6,026 bases of DNA from JAPUME01 sp964605715 (GTDB lineage: Bacteria; Acidobacteriota; Terriglobia; UBA7540; JAPUME01). Where the stretch lies: the NCBI GenBank assembly GCA_964605715.1, contig CAZSDV010000085.1, positions 1 to 6,026 on the forward strand, given 5' to 3'. Made by a program: the position numbers and the translations under genes. This document shows positions 1 to 5,957 of the stretch, piece after piece; position 1 is the first letter of the stretch; each line of letters starts with the position of its first letter. The notes beneath the pieces were generated by a model. The model ran no database searches. It was not told the DNA's origin and saw only the letters and a program-made list of their open reading frames with translations.

Positions 1-2
1 GG

Positions 3-1390
3 TCAAGGCTTTGAATGGAGCGGCACAGGATAAATATCCTGAATGACCTTGGCCAGCTTTATTACGCCTACCTCATCATGCGGAGAGCCTACTATTTGAA
101 TACCCACTGGAAGTCCTCGTGCATCAACACCACAGGGAACTGATACGACTGGTAATCCAGGCAAACTCGTCAAGAATGTAGGAGCAATCCAGTCTATGTA
201 TGTTTCCATTTTATTTCCGTTTATCGACTCGGGGTAATTTTGCTTTGCTAAGAAAGGAGGCACGACCACTGTGGGAGTCAAGAGAAACTGGTTCTTCTGA
301 AAAATCCTGATGAACGTTTTCCGGATGCTGGACCTTGTACGTTCGGCCTTCCCCAAGGCCTTCGGGGTCTGATCCAGCCCAAAACGAATATTTCCTGCCA
401 GGTTAGGCCCAAAACTTTCCAAGTGCTCAAGACGTCCGAGATGATGGGCAAGCATCCAGTGACCTCGAAGAGCTGCAAAGGCATCTCGACCTCTGGATAA
501 GTCCAAAGCTGTTTCAGTAATTCTGACACCCAAATCTTCTAGTCCCAGCACACACTTACGACAAGAGTCTTCGATGTCAGAATCTACTCCAATACCAGCA
601 ATATCAGGGGAATAAGCAAGGCTTAGATCTTTAAGAGAAACTTCCTCTGTGCAATCAGACAGGAAATTCCTTTGCGGCACACACCCACTAATAGGACAGT
701 CTGGACTTGGTCCGGCCAGTGCCTCTAAAACAAGGGGAAGATCATCCGCGTCTCTAACCATTGGACCAGTGACCTGGAGAGTATCCCACAAATAATCGGA
801 TGGAGATGTTGGAATGAGCCCCGGTGAAGGTCGTAATCCGACTACNNNNNNNNNNCTAAATCCGTTCCTTCAGCAATTGCAAACATCCCCGTTGCAAGGC
901 CCGCGGCACCTCCACCTGTCGATCCTCCGGAAGTTAAATCACTATTCCACGGGTTTCGTGTAGAGCCAAAAACTTCATTATACGTGTTCGCACCAGCCGC
1001 GAATTCTGAAGCATTCGTTTTCCCCAAGATAATTGCGCCGGCACGACGAAAACGTGAAACAACCAGAGCATCCTGCTTAGGTACGTAATCGGTATAGACT
1101 TTGCTGCCATATGTTGTTCGAATACCTCGAACAGGGGTCACCTCTTTGATTCCGACCGGGATGCCATGCAAGACTCCGAGATCTTCTTGACGCATTATTG
1201 CCGCCTCAGCTTCACGCGCATCACTAAGAAGATTCGTAGATAATGTTACTACAGCATTGACCTCCGAATTCCATATCTCCACCTGACCTAAGCAAGCCTT
1301 CACCAGCTCAACTGGAGATAGTTCACGAGTCTTCAGCAACTCTCTCAGTTTCTTCACTGGTAATAATGTAATTTCAGACCATTCACTCAT
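3..1390 (-). CDS. Amidase-signature family hydrolase (one gene interrupted by an N-gap)
   Basis: Predicted to hydrolyse a carboxamide to the acid and ammonia in the cytoplasm; the substrate is unknown. Known family chemistry is a Lys/cis-Ser/Ser triad. The N-terminal part shows GIPVGIKE (Lys82) and SGGSTGGG (cis-Ser157), then EGTDL just before the N-run at 846-855. The other side resumes with VVGLRPSPG, then WDTLQVTGP and, near the C-terminus, LPGLPVVSVPCGVDARGLPVG, the usual family order. The nucleophile motif GGS[IL]R, expected at Ser181, lies in the missing bases. With ten N the two halves are in different frames; filling the normal 12 residues needs 35 bases and gives about 470 residues, a usual family length. 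It starts at ATG 1390, 8 nt after the acyl-CoA synthetase stop, with no clear Shine-Dalgarno, so translational coupling is likely. It ends in TGA at 3-5. GatA-type, indoleacetamide, malonamate or ureidomalonate activity cannot be distinguished by eye. Family call is secure; a genuine frameshift is less likely than a mis-sized gap. Confidence 0.9.
846..855. other. Assembly gap (10 N) inside the amidase gene, true length probably 35 nt
   Basis: Ten N replace real sequence. On the minus strand the last complete codon before the gap is the Leu of EGTDL, followed by a single G; the next known codon is GTA of VVGLRPS. Frame continuity needs a gap of 3k+2 bases, so ten is wrong. Amidase-signature proteins normally carry 12 residues here, from the Gly-Gly-Ser nucleophile motif to a Phe-Cys-Gly-like end, which predicts 35 missing bases. 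Confidence 0.85.
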
Positions 1391-1398
1391 GTTGCCAC

Positions 1399-3003
1399 TT
1401 AATAAATATGACCAGACTTATTCTTCAAAAGAAGGCCGACTATTTTGTACTCCGGAGATTCATTGGAATGGGTATGAATTTCATCGCTAATCAGATTACC
1501 TTTCATGATATCTCTGACAATATCCACTTTGTTTATTTTGCCCATTGAATTTCTAGATAAGCTTCCCACAATTACAAGCCGAGTAGGGATTTTGTACGGT
1601 GCAATCCGTTTTTTAGCCCAACGACGTAGTTCTCTTAAGGATTCAAATCTACCAGATGATTCCGTGAAAACAGCGCATACACGCTCCCCCCATTCTTCAT
1701 CTGAGGTGCCTACAACACAGAATTCTCTAATATCAGGATGGGTAAGCAAGGCACCTTCTACTTCCAGCGCTGAAATCTTAAAGCCGCCTGTTTTAATGAT
1801 ATCGACCGAATTTCGACCTAAAATCCTCCAGTAGCCTTCTTCTACAATCGCAGAATCACCAGTGCAGAACCAACCATCTCGAAAAGCTGCCTTGGTTTCC
1901 TCCACATTCTCCCAATATCTAGAAAAAACCGTGGGCCCACAAACTTCAATCTCACCTTCTTGCCCTTCTCTTGCTATGACCTCACCTTTATCGTCCACTA
2001 ACCTTACTTGAACTCCAGGCAAGGGCTGCCCAACGGTACCGGCTCGTCGTTCACCGCACAGTGGGTTTGATAGAGCCATTCCAATTTCTGTCATCCCATA
2101 ACGTTCCAGAAGAGAGTGGCTACTGATTGATTTCCACTCTTCAAAAACTGGCTCCGGAAGAGCAGCAGAACCGGAAACCATCAAACGAAGATTGCTCGAG
2201 ACTTGAGATAGGACTTCCCTCTCCTTCGATTGTTGCTTTTTCCAATACTTAATTAATCGAACGAACATTGTGGGGACTGCCATCAAAACAGTAATTTGAC
2301 CGGTTTTCAGATGTTCCCAGACCAACTTGGGATCGAATCGTCTCAGAAACTGGCAACTCGCACCTATCCACAACGGGCAGCACAACGCATTCACAATCCC
2401 ATGTATATGATGCAGGGGAAGAGCGTGAAGGATTCGGTCATTCGGGGTCCATCCCCAGGACGAGACAAGTATCTCTATCTGCTGCCGGATATTATCATGT
2501 GTCAGAACCACTCCCTTGGGAATGCCCGTAGTTCCACTGGTGTAGAGAATCATGGCATCCTCACTGGCATCTCTATTCTCAAGCTGGATCGCATTAATGG
2601 GATCAAGACGCTGAAGATCATCAACATTCAATATGCGCGCCCTGTTCGACCCTCTCTCACGCAGTTCAGCTCCAAACTCCGGATCTACAACTACAATACC
2701 GGCATCGGAATCCTCTATTACTCTATTATGCTCTGGATATGGGTTGGTTACGCTGAGAGGCACGGCAACTCCACCGGCCAACCATACCGCCCATTGCAGG
2801 CAAATATAGTCCGATCCAGGAAGCAGAAGAAAGGCCACCCTCTTGCCCCGGAGTTCGGCTTCCTCTCTTAACAGAGCAGCAGCCATCTGATGCGCTTTGA
2901 AAACTAAATTATTATAATTAACTCGCGCATCATTCTCGATTACTGCTAGCTGGTCCCCATGTGTTTGAGCACGTAAGACATAGGAAGTCTTGAAATTATT
3001 CAA
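1399..3003 (-). CDS. ACSF3-like malonyl/methylmalonyl-CoA synthetase (AMP-forming acyl-CoA ligase)
   Basis: A 534-residue ANL-superfamily enzyme, predicted to activate a short dicarboxylate such as malonate with ATP and CoA through an acyl-adenylate. Visible motifs are the P-loop YTSGTTGIPKG (154-164), LPLHHIHGIVNAL (195-207), MVSGSAALP (275-283), ERYGMTEIGMAL (300-311), DGWFCTGD (376-383), the hinge and CoA-binding stretch LGRNSVDIIKTGGFKIS (395-411), and the C-terminal catalytic Lys489 in NSMGKINK. The HHxHGxVNALxCPLWxGAxC pattern and the RLMVSGSAALP and LLERYGMTEIGMAL blocks match, from memory, human mitochondrial ACSF3 more closely than rhizobial MatB. An Arg (249) follows the VPT motif, as I recall it does in MatB. 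The start is TTG at 3003, preceded by AAGGAA at 7-nt spacing; an in-frame TGA lies at 3034-3036 with no better start between. About 45 residues follow the catalytic Lys, a slightly long tail. The amidase follows 8 nt downstream. Ligase family is certain; malonate specificity is inferred. Alternative: another short- or branched-chain acyl-CoA ligase. Confidence 0.9.
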   Translation of the reverse strand: MNNFKTSYVLRAQTHGDQLAVIENDARVNYNNLVFKAHQMAAALLREEAELRGKRVAFLLLPGSDYICLQWAVWLAGGVAVPLSVTNPYPEHNRVIEDSDAGIVVVDPEFGAELRERGSNRARILNVDDLQRLDPINAIQLENRDASEDAMILYTSGTTGIPKGVVLTHDNIRQQIEILVSSWGWTPNDRILHALPLHHIHGIVNALCCPLWIGASCQFLRRFDPKLVWEHLKTGQITVLMAVPTMFVRLIKYWKKQQSKEREVLSQVSSNLRLMVSGSAALPEPVFEEWKSISSHSLLERYGMTEIGMALSNPLCGERRAGTVGQPLPGVQVRLVDDKGEVIAREGQEGEIEVCGPTVFSRYWENVEETKAAFRDGWFCTGDSAIVEEGYWRILGRNSVDIIKTGGFKISALEVEGALLTHPDIREFCVVGTSDEEWGERVCAVFTESSGRFESLRELRRWAKKRIAPYKIPTRLVIVGSLSRNSMGKINKVDIVRDIMKGNLISDEIHTHSNESPEYKIVGLLLKNKSGHIY

Positions 3004-3010
3004 AGAAAGG

Positions 3011-3016
3011 TTCCTT
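3011..3016 (-). promoter_or_regulatory. Shine-Dalgarno AAGGAA supporting a TTG start
   Basis: On the minus strand AAGGAA sits 7 nt before TTG at 3003. Between the upstream in-frame TGA (3034-3036) and this codon there is no ATG or GTG in frame, so this site decides the start of the acyl-CoA synthetase. Confidence 0.55.
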
Positions 3017-3100
3017 AGATTCCTCGCTGCCTCTCAATAGATCCTCTCATTCCAAATAGAATCCATCAATCTAACTGGTCAATACTGATAATTGGAAAGG

Positions 3101-3505
3101 TCAGGCGGTGATTTCCGAGATGGGATCAGGAGAGGAATGCAGATGAGTTAATTTCCAATTACCATCCTCTTTTGCGTAGATTTCTGTCCAGCGGCCATTC
3201 TCCCTGAGAACCTCTCCATCGAGCTGGTACGCTAAAAGATATTGTGAAGTAACCCAGGCAACTTCATCCTTCACTTCGATCTGTATATTAGACGTGAAAA
3301 ATGTCAGCTCCTGCAATCTTGAAAAGTATCTCTGCAAAGTGTTTTCAAAAGTTTTGAAATCTGAAAAGCGCGGGGGCGGAAAAGTACTAAAGACAATGGC
3401 GTCCTCAGAATAGATTTCTTTCAATCCTGTTGAACTTCTCTGCTCCCAAGCTTTTACGTGGCGCCGGTGCATATCCAACAAGTTGTCTCTCGGATTATTT
3501 CGCAT
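3101..3505 (-). CDS. SnoaL-like / DUF4440-type NTF2-fold protein
   Basis: A 134-residue soluble protein with no signal peptide or membrane segment. The layout fits the SnoaL_3/ketosteroid-isomerase-like fold: an amphipathic N-terminal helix (MHRRHVKAWEQ), IYSEDAIVFSTFPPP (31-45), a second helix with FENTLQRYF (53-61), strands NIQIEVKDEVAWVTSQYLL (73-91), and the ending GRWTEIYAKEDGNWKLTHLH (104-123), typical of this group. Such proteins are small pocket-bearing folds that act as isomerases, cyclases, hydrolases or mere ligand binders; the catalytic role here cannot be named. The ATG at 3505 is the first in-frame start after a TAA and has AGGA only 3 nt upstream, so initiation may be modest. 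It lies between leuB (77-nt spacer) and the acyl-CoA synthetase (97-nt spacer) on the same strand, so it may share their transcript. Confident as a gene and for the fold; function unknown. Confidence 0.82.
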   Translation of the reverse strand: MRNNPRDNLLDMHRRHVKAWEQRSSTGLKEIYSEDAIVFSTFPPPRFSDFKTFENTLQRYFSRLQELTFFTSNIQIEVKDEVAWVTSQYLLAYQLDGEVLRENGRWTEIYAKEDGNWKLTHLHSSPDPISEITA

Positions 3506-3582
3506 AAGTCCTGCAGGTTCATGATTTTAGCAGATATCGGCTGCCGACTTCAATGTTCACTGCATCCATGGCACCTACAAGT

Positions 3583-4674
3583 TCACTGGGGAAGATTTTT
3601 CAAAACTTGACTTACCATAGCGTTAGTCGAAATAGCCTCACTATTTTCTGTGGCCAGATCTACCGTACGATGTCCAGCTTTTAGTGTGCTATCCACCGCT
3701 TCCTCAATCTCAAGAGCGATGTCATTGCGAGCTAGTGAATGGCGAAACAAAAGTGCCAGAGAATAGATTGTAGCTAAGGGATTAGCCTTTCCTTTTCCTG
3801 CTATGTCAGGGGCAGATCCGTGCACTGGCTCGTACATCCCTACTCGGGTCCCCTCATCACGAAGCTCTCCTAGGCTTGCAGAAGGGAGCATTCCTATGGA
3901 CCCTGTCAGCATAGCCCCTTCATCGCTTAGTATATCGCCAAACATATTACTGCAAAGGAGTACATCGAATTGTCTCGGATTACCAATCAGCTGCATCGCA
4001 CAGTTATCGACTAGGATGTGATTTAATTCCACGTCCGGATAATCCAGTGCAACTCGGCTGACCACATCACGCCACAATTGGGAACTTTCCATGACATTCG
4101 ACTTGTCAACATTTGTAACCAGTCGTCGTCTTTTCCTACTTGATTCAAATGCTACACGGGCGATCCTTTCAATTTCAAAGTCCCAATAAACTTCCGAATT
4201 AAAGGCTACTTCCCTTCCTTCCCTGAATTCACGGCCACGAGGCTCTCCAAAGTAAATTCCCCCGGTCAATTCTCGTACTATCAAAATATCTACGTCCCTG
4301 ATAATTTCTGCCTTGAGAGGAGAAGCGGCTTCCAGGAGGGGGATATGTGCAACAGGTCGAAGATTTGCAAAAAGGCCAAGTTTCTTTCTCNNNNNNNNNN
4401 AGGCTGCTTCCGGCCTTCTCTCAGGTGGCTCACTATCAAATCTCGGATCACCAACTGCCCCGAAAAGAACGATTCCAGCGTCTAAGCAAGACTTAAGAAT
4501 ATGCGCAGGAAGCGGATTCCCAAATTCCTCTATGGCTTTCCCGCCTGCCGGAAACATCTGAACTTCTACTGAGAGGTTATGGTGCTTACACCGGTCCTCC
4601 ATAACCAATAGGGCACCTTCGACAACCTCCTGACCTATTCCATCACCCGGTAATGCAATTATCTTGATGCTCAT
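3583..4674 (-). CDS. leuB: 3-isopropylmalate dehydrogenase
   Basis: Catalyses the NAD-dependent oxidative decarboxylation of 3-isopropylmalate to 2-oxoisocaproate in leucine biosynthesis; cytosolic, normally dimeric. The protein is 363-364 residues, normal for the family. Numbered from the first Met: IIALPGDGIGQEV near the N-terminus, the substrate arginines in RKKLGLFANLRPV (97, 107) and VRELTGGIYFGEPRG (Arg135, catalytic Tyr142), catalytic Lys192 in NVDKSNVM, metal-binding Asp224 (VDNCAMQL), Asp248 and Asp252 (FGDILSDEGAMLTGSIG), and NAD-binding EPVHGSAPDIAGKGKANP (283-300). TGGIYFGEPRG favours LeuB over tartrate/D-malate dehydrogenase, which have a different loop. Two ATGs are adjacent (4677, 4674); GGAG at 4682-4685 is 7 nt before 4674 and only 4 nt before 4677, so 4674 (MSIKII) is preferred. 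An N-run at 4391-4400 hides most of four residues before RKKLG but keeps frame. It is the first gene of the minus-strand group; no leuA, leuC or leuD is present. Confidence 0.95.
   Translation of the reverse strand: MSIKIIALPGDGIGQEVVEGALLVMEDRCKHHNLSVEVQMFPAGGKAIEEFGNPLPAHILKSCLDAGIVLFGAVGDPRFDSEPPERRPEAAXXXXRKKLGLFANLRPVAHIPLLEAASPLKAEIIRDVDILIVRELTGGIYFGEPRGREFREGREVAFNSEVYWDFEIERIARVAFESSRKRRRLVTNVDKSNVMESSQLWRDVVSRVALDYPDVELNHILVDNCAMQLIGNPRQFDVLLCSNMFGDILSDEGAMLTGSIGMLPSASLGELRDEGTRVGMYEPVHGSAPDIAGKGKANPLATIYSLALLFRHSLARNDIALEIEEAVDSTLKAGHRTVDLATENSEAISTNAMVSQVLKNLPQ
4391..4400. other. Assembly gap (10 N) in leuB, length consistent with the true sequence
   Basis: On the minus strand the frame runs GAA GCA GCC T, ten N, then G AGA AAG AAA. 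LeuB proteins normally have four residues, often Leu-Leu-x-Leu, between the RPE-x-x motif and the Arg-Lys pair. T plus ten N plus G gives exactly four codons, and TNN and NNG both allow Leu. Unlike the other two gaps, ten bases fits. Confidence 0.8.
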
Positions 4675-4680
4675 CATCCG

Positions 4681-4688
4681 TCTCCTTT
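4681..4688 (-). promoter_or_regulatory. Ribosome binding site of leuB (AAAGGAGA)
   Basis: The minus strand reads AAAGGAGA followed by CGG and two consecutive ATGs. It is the clearest Shine-Dalgarno in the window. Its GGAG core lies 7 nt from the second ATG and 4 nt from the first, favouring the second as start. Confidence 0.75.
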
Positions 4689-4728
4689 ACAGCCTGGAAA
4701 GCTTCCCAAACAGTTTCTAACCATTCCT

Positions 4729-4756
4729 ATATTAGTACAGCTAATTATGATTCGAA
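4729..4756 (-). promoter_or_regulatory. leuB: Weak candidate promoter for leuB
   Basis: The minus strand has TAATAT (4734-4729), a good -10 match, 16 nt downstream of TTCGAA (4756-4751), a poor -35 match. It would give a leader of about 45 nt before leuB. The position is reasonable but the -35 is weak and the region is AT-rich, so this could be chance. Confidence 0.25.
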
Positions 4757-4826
4757 TCCCCATAGAACTCGTTTTTCTAACACAAAAGCCAATTTAAGTT
4801 TACTGAATCAATCAAACGAGCACTCA

Positions 4827-4840
4827 GAGTTTTCAAACTC
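4827..4840. repeat. Perfect dyad GAGTTT-TC-AAACTC in the divergent region
   Basis: Six-base arms around a two-base centre. A looser outer pair, GAGC (4818-4821) with GCTC (4842-4845), could extend it as an imperfect stem. It lies 13 nt before the AGTATACT palindrome, so it may be a regulator operator; there is no T-run to make it a terminator. It could also be chance. Confidence 0.35.
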
Positions 4841-4887
4841 GGCTCCGCAGGATAGTATACTTCGCAGCTCATTAGGAAACGGCCTAT

Positions 4888-4917
4888 CTATGCTTCGGTC
4901 TGGCTACGACCACATAG
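4888..4917 (+). repeat. Possible hairpin in the leader of the MerR-TPR gene
   Basis: CTATG pairs with CATAG (outer 5 bp) and GGTC with GACC (inner 4 bp), with an asymmetric internal loop of 4 and 1 nt and a 7-nt apical loop. It has no poly-T tail. It is a modest structure that might form in a long leader transcript, but one of this strength can arise by chance. Confidence 0.2.
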
Positions 4918-5008
4918 CATGCGAGAGGGACACATCTGGTAGTAAGAACCTACAAGAGCAAAAGAGATACTCGGACCTAGCAAAGCAACAGGTACATACG
5001 AAAATAAC

Positions 5009-5901
5009 ATGCTCAAGTATTTCAGGCAGCAAGATGTAACGAGCATACTTGGAATCAAGATTGGCCGGCTCAAATACTGGGATCGCATAGGCCTTGCACA
5101 GCCCAGTTTTAGAGAAAACCATCGTATTTTTTACGATTTCCAAGATCTAGTCTGCCTAAGAACTGTAAACAGTCTGATAAAGAAAGGAATCCCCGCAACT
5201 CATTTAGCGCGAGGTGTCAGAAAAATAACCAAACGCATGCCAGAAGACAGGAAAGTGCTCACAGGCATACGCATTCTTTCAATTGGCAAGCGTGTCGTTG
5301 CGAGTCTAGGAGATCAACTCATCGACGGGCTATCTGGACAATACCTCCTCAATCTCGATTGGGGGCAAGTAGAAGGGGAAATCCGAGAGAAAATTGACAG
5401 CTTTCAGTCAACACGTGATGCTCAGGAGTGGTTTCTAGAAGGAGTCCGCTACAACTCTAATAGTTCTACCCATGAAGACGCTATGCATGCATACCNNNNN
5501 NNNNNGCCATCAGGCAGGACCCTTGCCATATAGAGGCCCATATAAATCTGGGGGCTCTATACTACTTGCGGCGAGCCTTCAATGACTCTAAGCGGTGTTT
5601 TGAAAAAGCTTTGTCCTCTAGCCCAGAACATTCGAGAGCGTTATACAATCTTGGCAATGTATCTGATGAACTGGATGATCCTCAGGCGGCTATTAAGTAC
5701 TATGAGAGAGCAGCGATCGCCGACCCTGCCTTTGCCGACGCTCACTACAACCTTGCAGCTGTTGCTGAAAAATTAGGAGAAAAGGAAAAAGCTCTCAAAC
5801 ACTGGGGTATTTATCTTGAGTCTGACACAACTAGTCTTCATGCTGAGATCGCAAGAAAAAGGATTGTTTTCCTGAAGGGAGACCTACCCGATGGCGATTG
5901 A
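5009..5901 (+). CDS. MerR-type HTH regulator fused to C-terminal TPR repeats (gap-interrupted)
   Basis: Likely a cytoplasmic DNA-binding regulator with a protein-interaction tail; target and partner unknown. Residues 4-30 (YFRQQDVTSILGIKIGRLKYWDRIGLA) form a MerR-like HTH, followed by the wing ENHRIFYDFQDLVCLRTVNSLIKKGIP (36-62). About 75 residues of linker follow, then TPR units: WFLEGVRY to AIRQDP, HIEAHINLGALYY to FEKALSSSP, EHSRALYNLGNV to YYERAAIADP, and AFADAHYNLAAV to a conserved YLE. The N-run at 5496-5505 splits this into two frames, but GCC ATC AGG at 5506 onward continues the TPR exactly. Two residues are normal between the Tyr of MHAY and the Ala of AIRQDP, which needs 5 missing bases rather than 10, giving about 295 residues. 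ATG 5009 is the only good start after the in-frame TAA at 4943-4945; no strong ribosome site is seen. No metal-binding cysteines or B12 motif of classical MerR sensors is evident. Family call is secure; role unknown. Confidence 0.88.
5496..5505. other. Assembly gap (10 N) in the MerR-TPR gene, true length probably 5 nt
   Basis: The upstream frame ends with TAC (Tyr162) and one further C; the downstream TPR frame resumes at GCC (5506). Continuity needs a gap of 3k+2 bases. The TPR consensus has two residues between these positions, hence 5 bases. The ten N are therefore a placeholder, and the apparent stop soon after the gap in the upstream frame is an artefact. Confidence 0.8.
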
Positions 5902-5902
5902 A

Positions 5903-5929
5903 AACCTAGGTTGACAACCTATCCAGGTA
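5903..5929. promoter_or_regulatory. Candidate DtxR-family operator overlapping a -35 box
   Basis: Four half-sites alternate in 27 bp: AACCT (5903-5907), AGGTT (5908-5912), AACCT (5916-5920) and AGGTA (5925-5929). They make three overlapping dyads: AACCTAGGTT (5903-5912), the perfect TAGGTTGACAACCTA (5907-5921), and ACCT-ATCC-AGGT (5917-5928). Known DtxR/IdeR boxes resemble TTAGGTTAGSCTAACCTAA, so the half-site matches well. TTGACA, a perfect -35 hexamer, lies at 5911-5916 within the main dyad, though the -10 (about 5934-5939) is poor. It ends 28 nt before the DtxR-family start, as expected for autoregulation. Confidence 0.6.
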
Positions 5930-5957
5930 GGAATTCACAAAACAGCTCATTCTCAAA

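Larger units (their letters stand above)
4678..5008. other. Divergent intergenic region between leuB and the MerR-TPR gene
   Basis: A 331-nt gene-free stretch that must carry the promoters for the minus-strand leuB group and the plus-strand regulator. It contains the leuB ribosome binding site, a weak minus-strand promoter candidate, a perfect short dyad at 4827-4840, the 8-bp palindrome AGTATACT at 4854-4861 (with TATACT, a possible plus-strand -10), and a possible hairpin at 4888-4917. No tRNA, T-box or leucine-rich leader peptide was recognised. No clear Shine-Dalgarno precedes ATG 5009. Confidence 0.7.

Noticed and set aside
278..529. An 83-codon minus-strand open frame in another frame of the amidase
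   Set aside because: It overlaps the amidase gene, whose own frame carries family motifs; this frame has none.
1505..1834. A 109-codon plus-strand open frame
   Set aside because: It is antisense to the C-terminal domain of the acyl-CoA synthetase, low-complexity and Ser/Pro-rich, without family features.
2296..2871. A 191-codon open frame on the plus strand
   Set aside because: It is wholly antisense to the conserved acyl-CoA synthetase motifs, shows no recognisable domain, and has no ribosome site of note; it is a by-product of the codon pattern on the other strand.
3050..3086. Possible minus-strand promoter (TTGACC with TATTTG) before the acyl-CoA synthetase
   Set aside because: The -35 is good but the -10 matches only 3 of 6 at 18-nt spacing; not enough to list as a feature.
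3519..3569. A 16-codon minus-strand open frame (MDAVNIEVGSRYLLKS) between leuB and the SnoaL-like gene
   Set aside because: Too short to support, with a weak GGTG upstream and no leader-peptide features such as a Leu run followed by a terminator; chance is adequate.
3803..4021. A plus-strand frame opposite leuB (a second lies at 4313-4561)
   Set aside because: Both are antisense to conserved LeuB motifs, and the second runs through the N-gap; no independent support.
4678..5008. Leucine attenuator, T-box or tRNA in the leuB leader
   Set aside because: No Leu-rich leader peptide, T-box sequence, terminator with a T-run, or tRNA cloverleaf was seen on either strand.
4888..5143. Two overlapping minus-strand open frames in and beyond the divergent region
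   Set aside because: Both extend into the MerR HTH coding sequence on the opposite strand and show no domain; the Cys/Leu/Ser-rich translation looks like noise.
5566..5901. A separate small TPR protein starting at TTG 5566
   Set aside because: The frame is open back to the N-gap at 5506 and encodes conserved TPR residues before the TTG, so it is the C-terminal part of the MerR-TPR gene.
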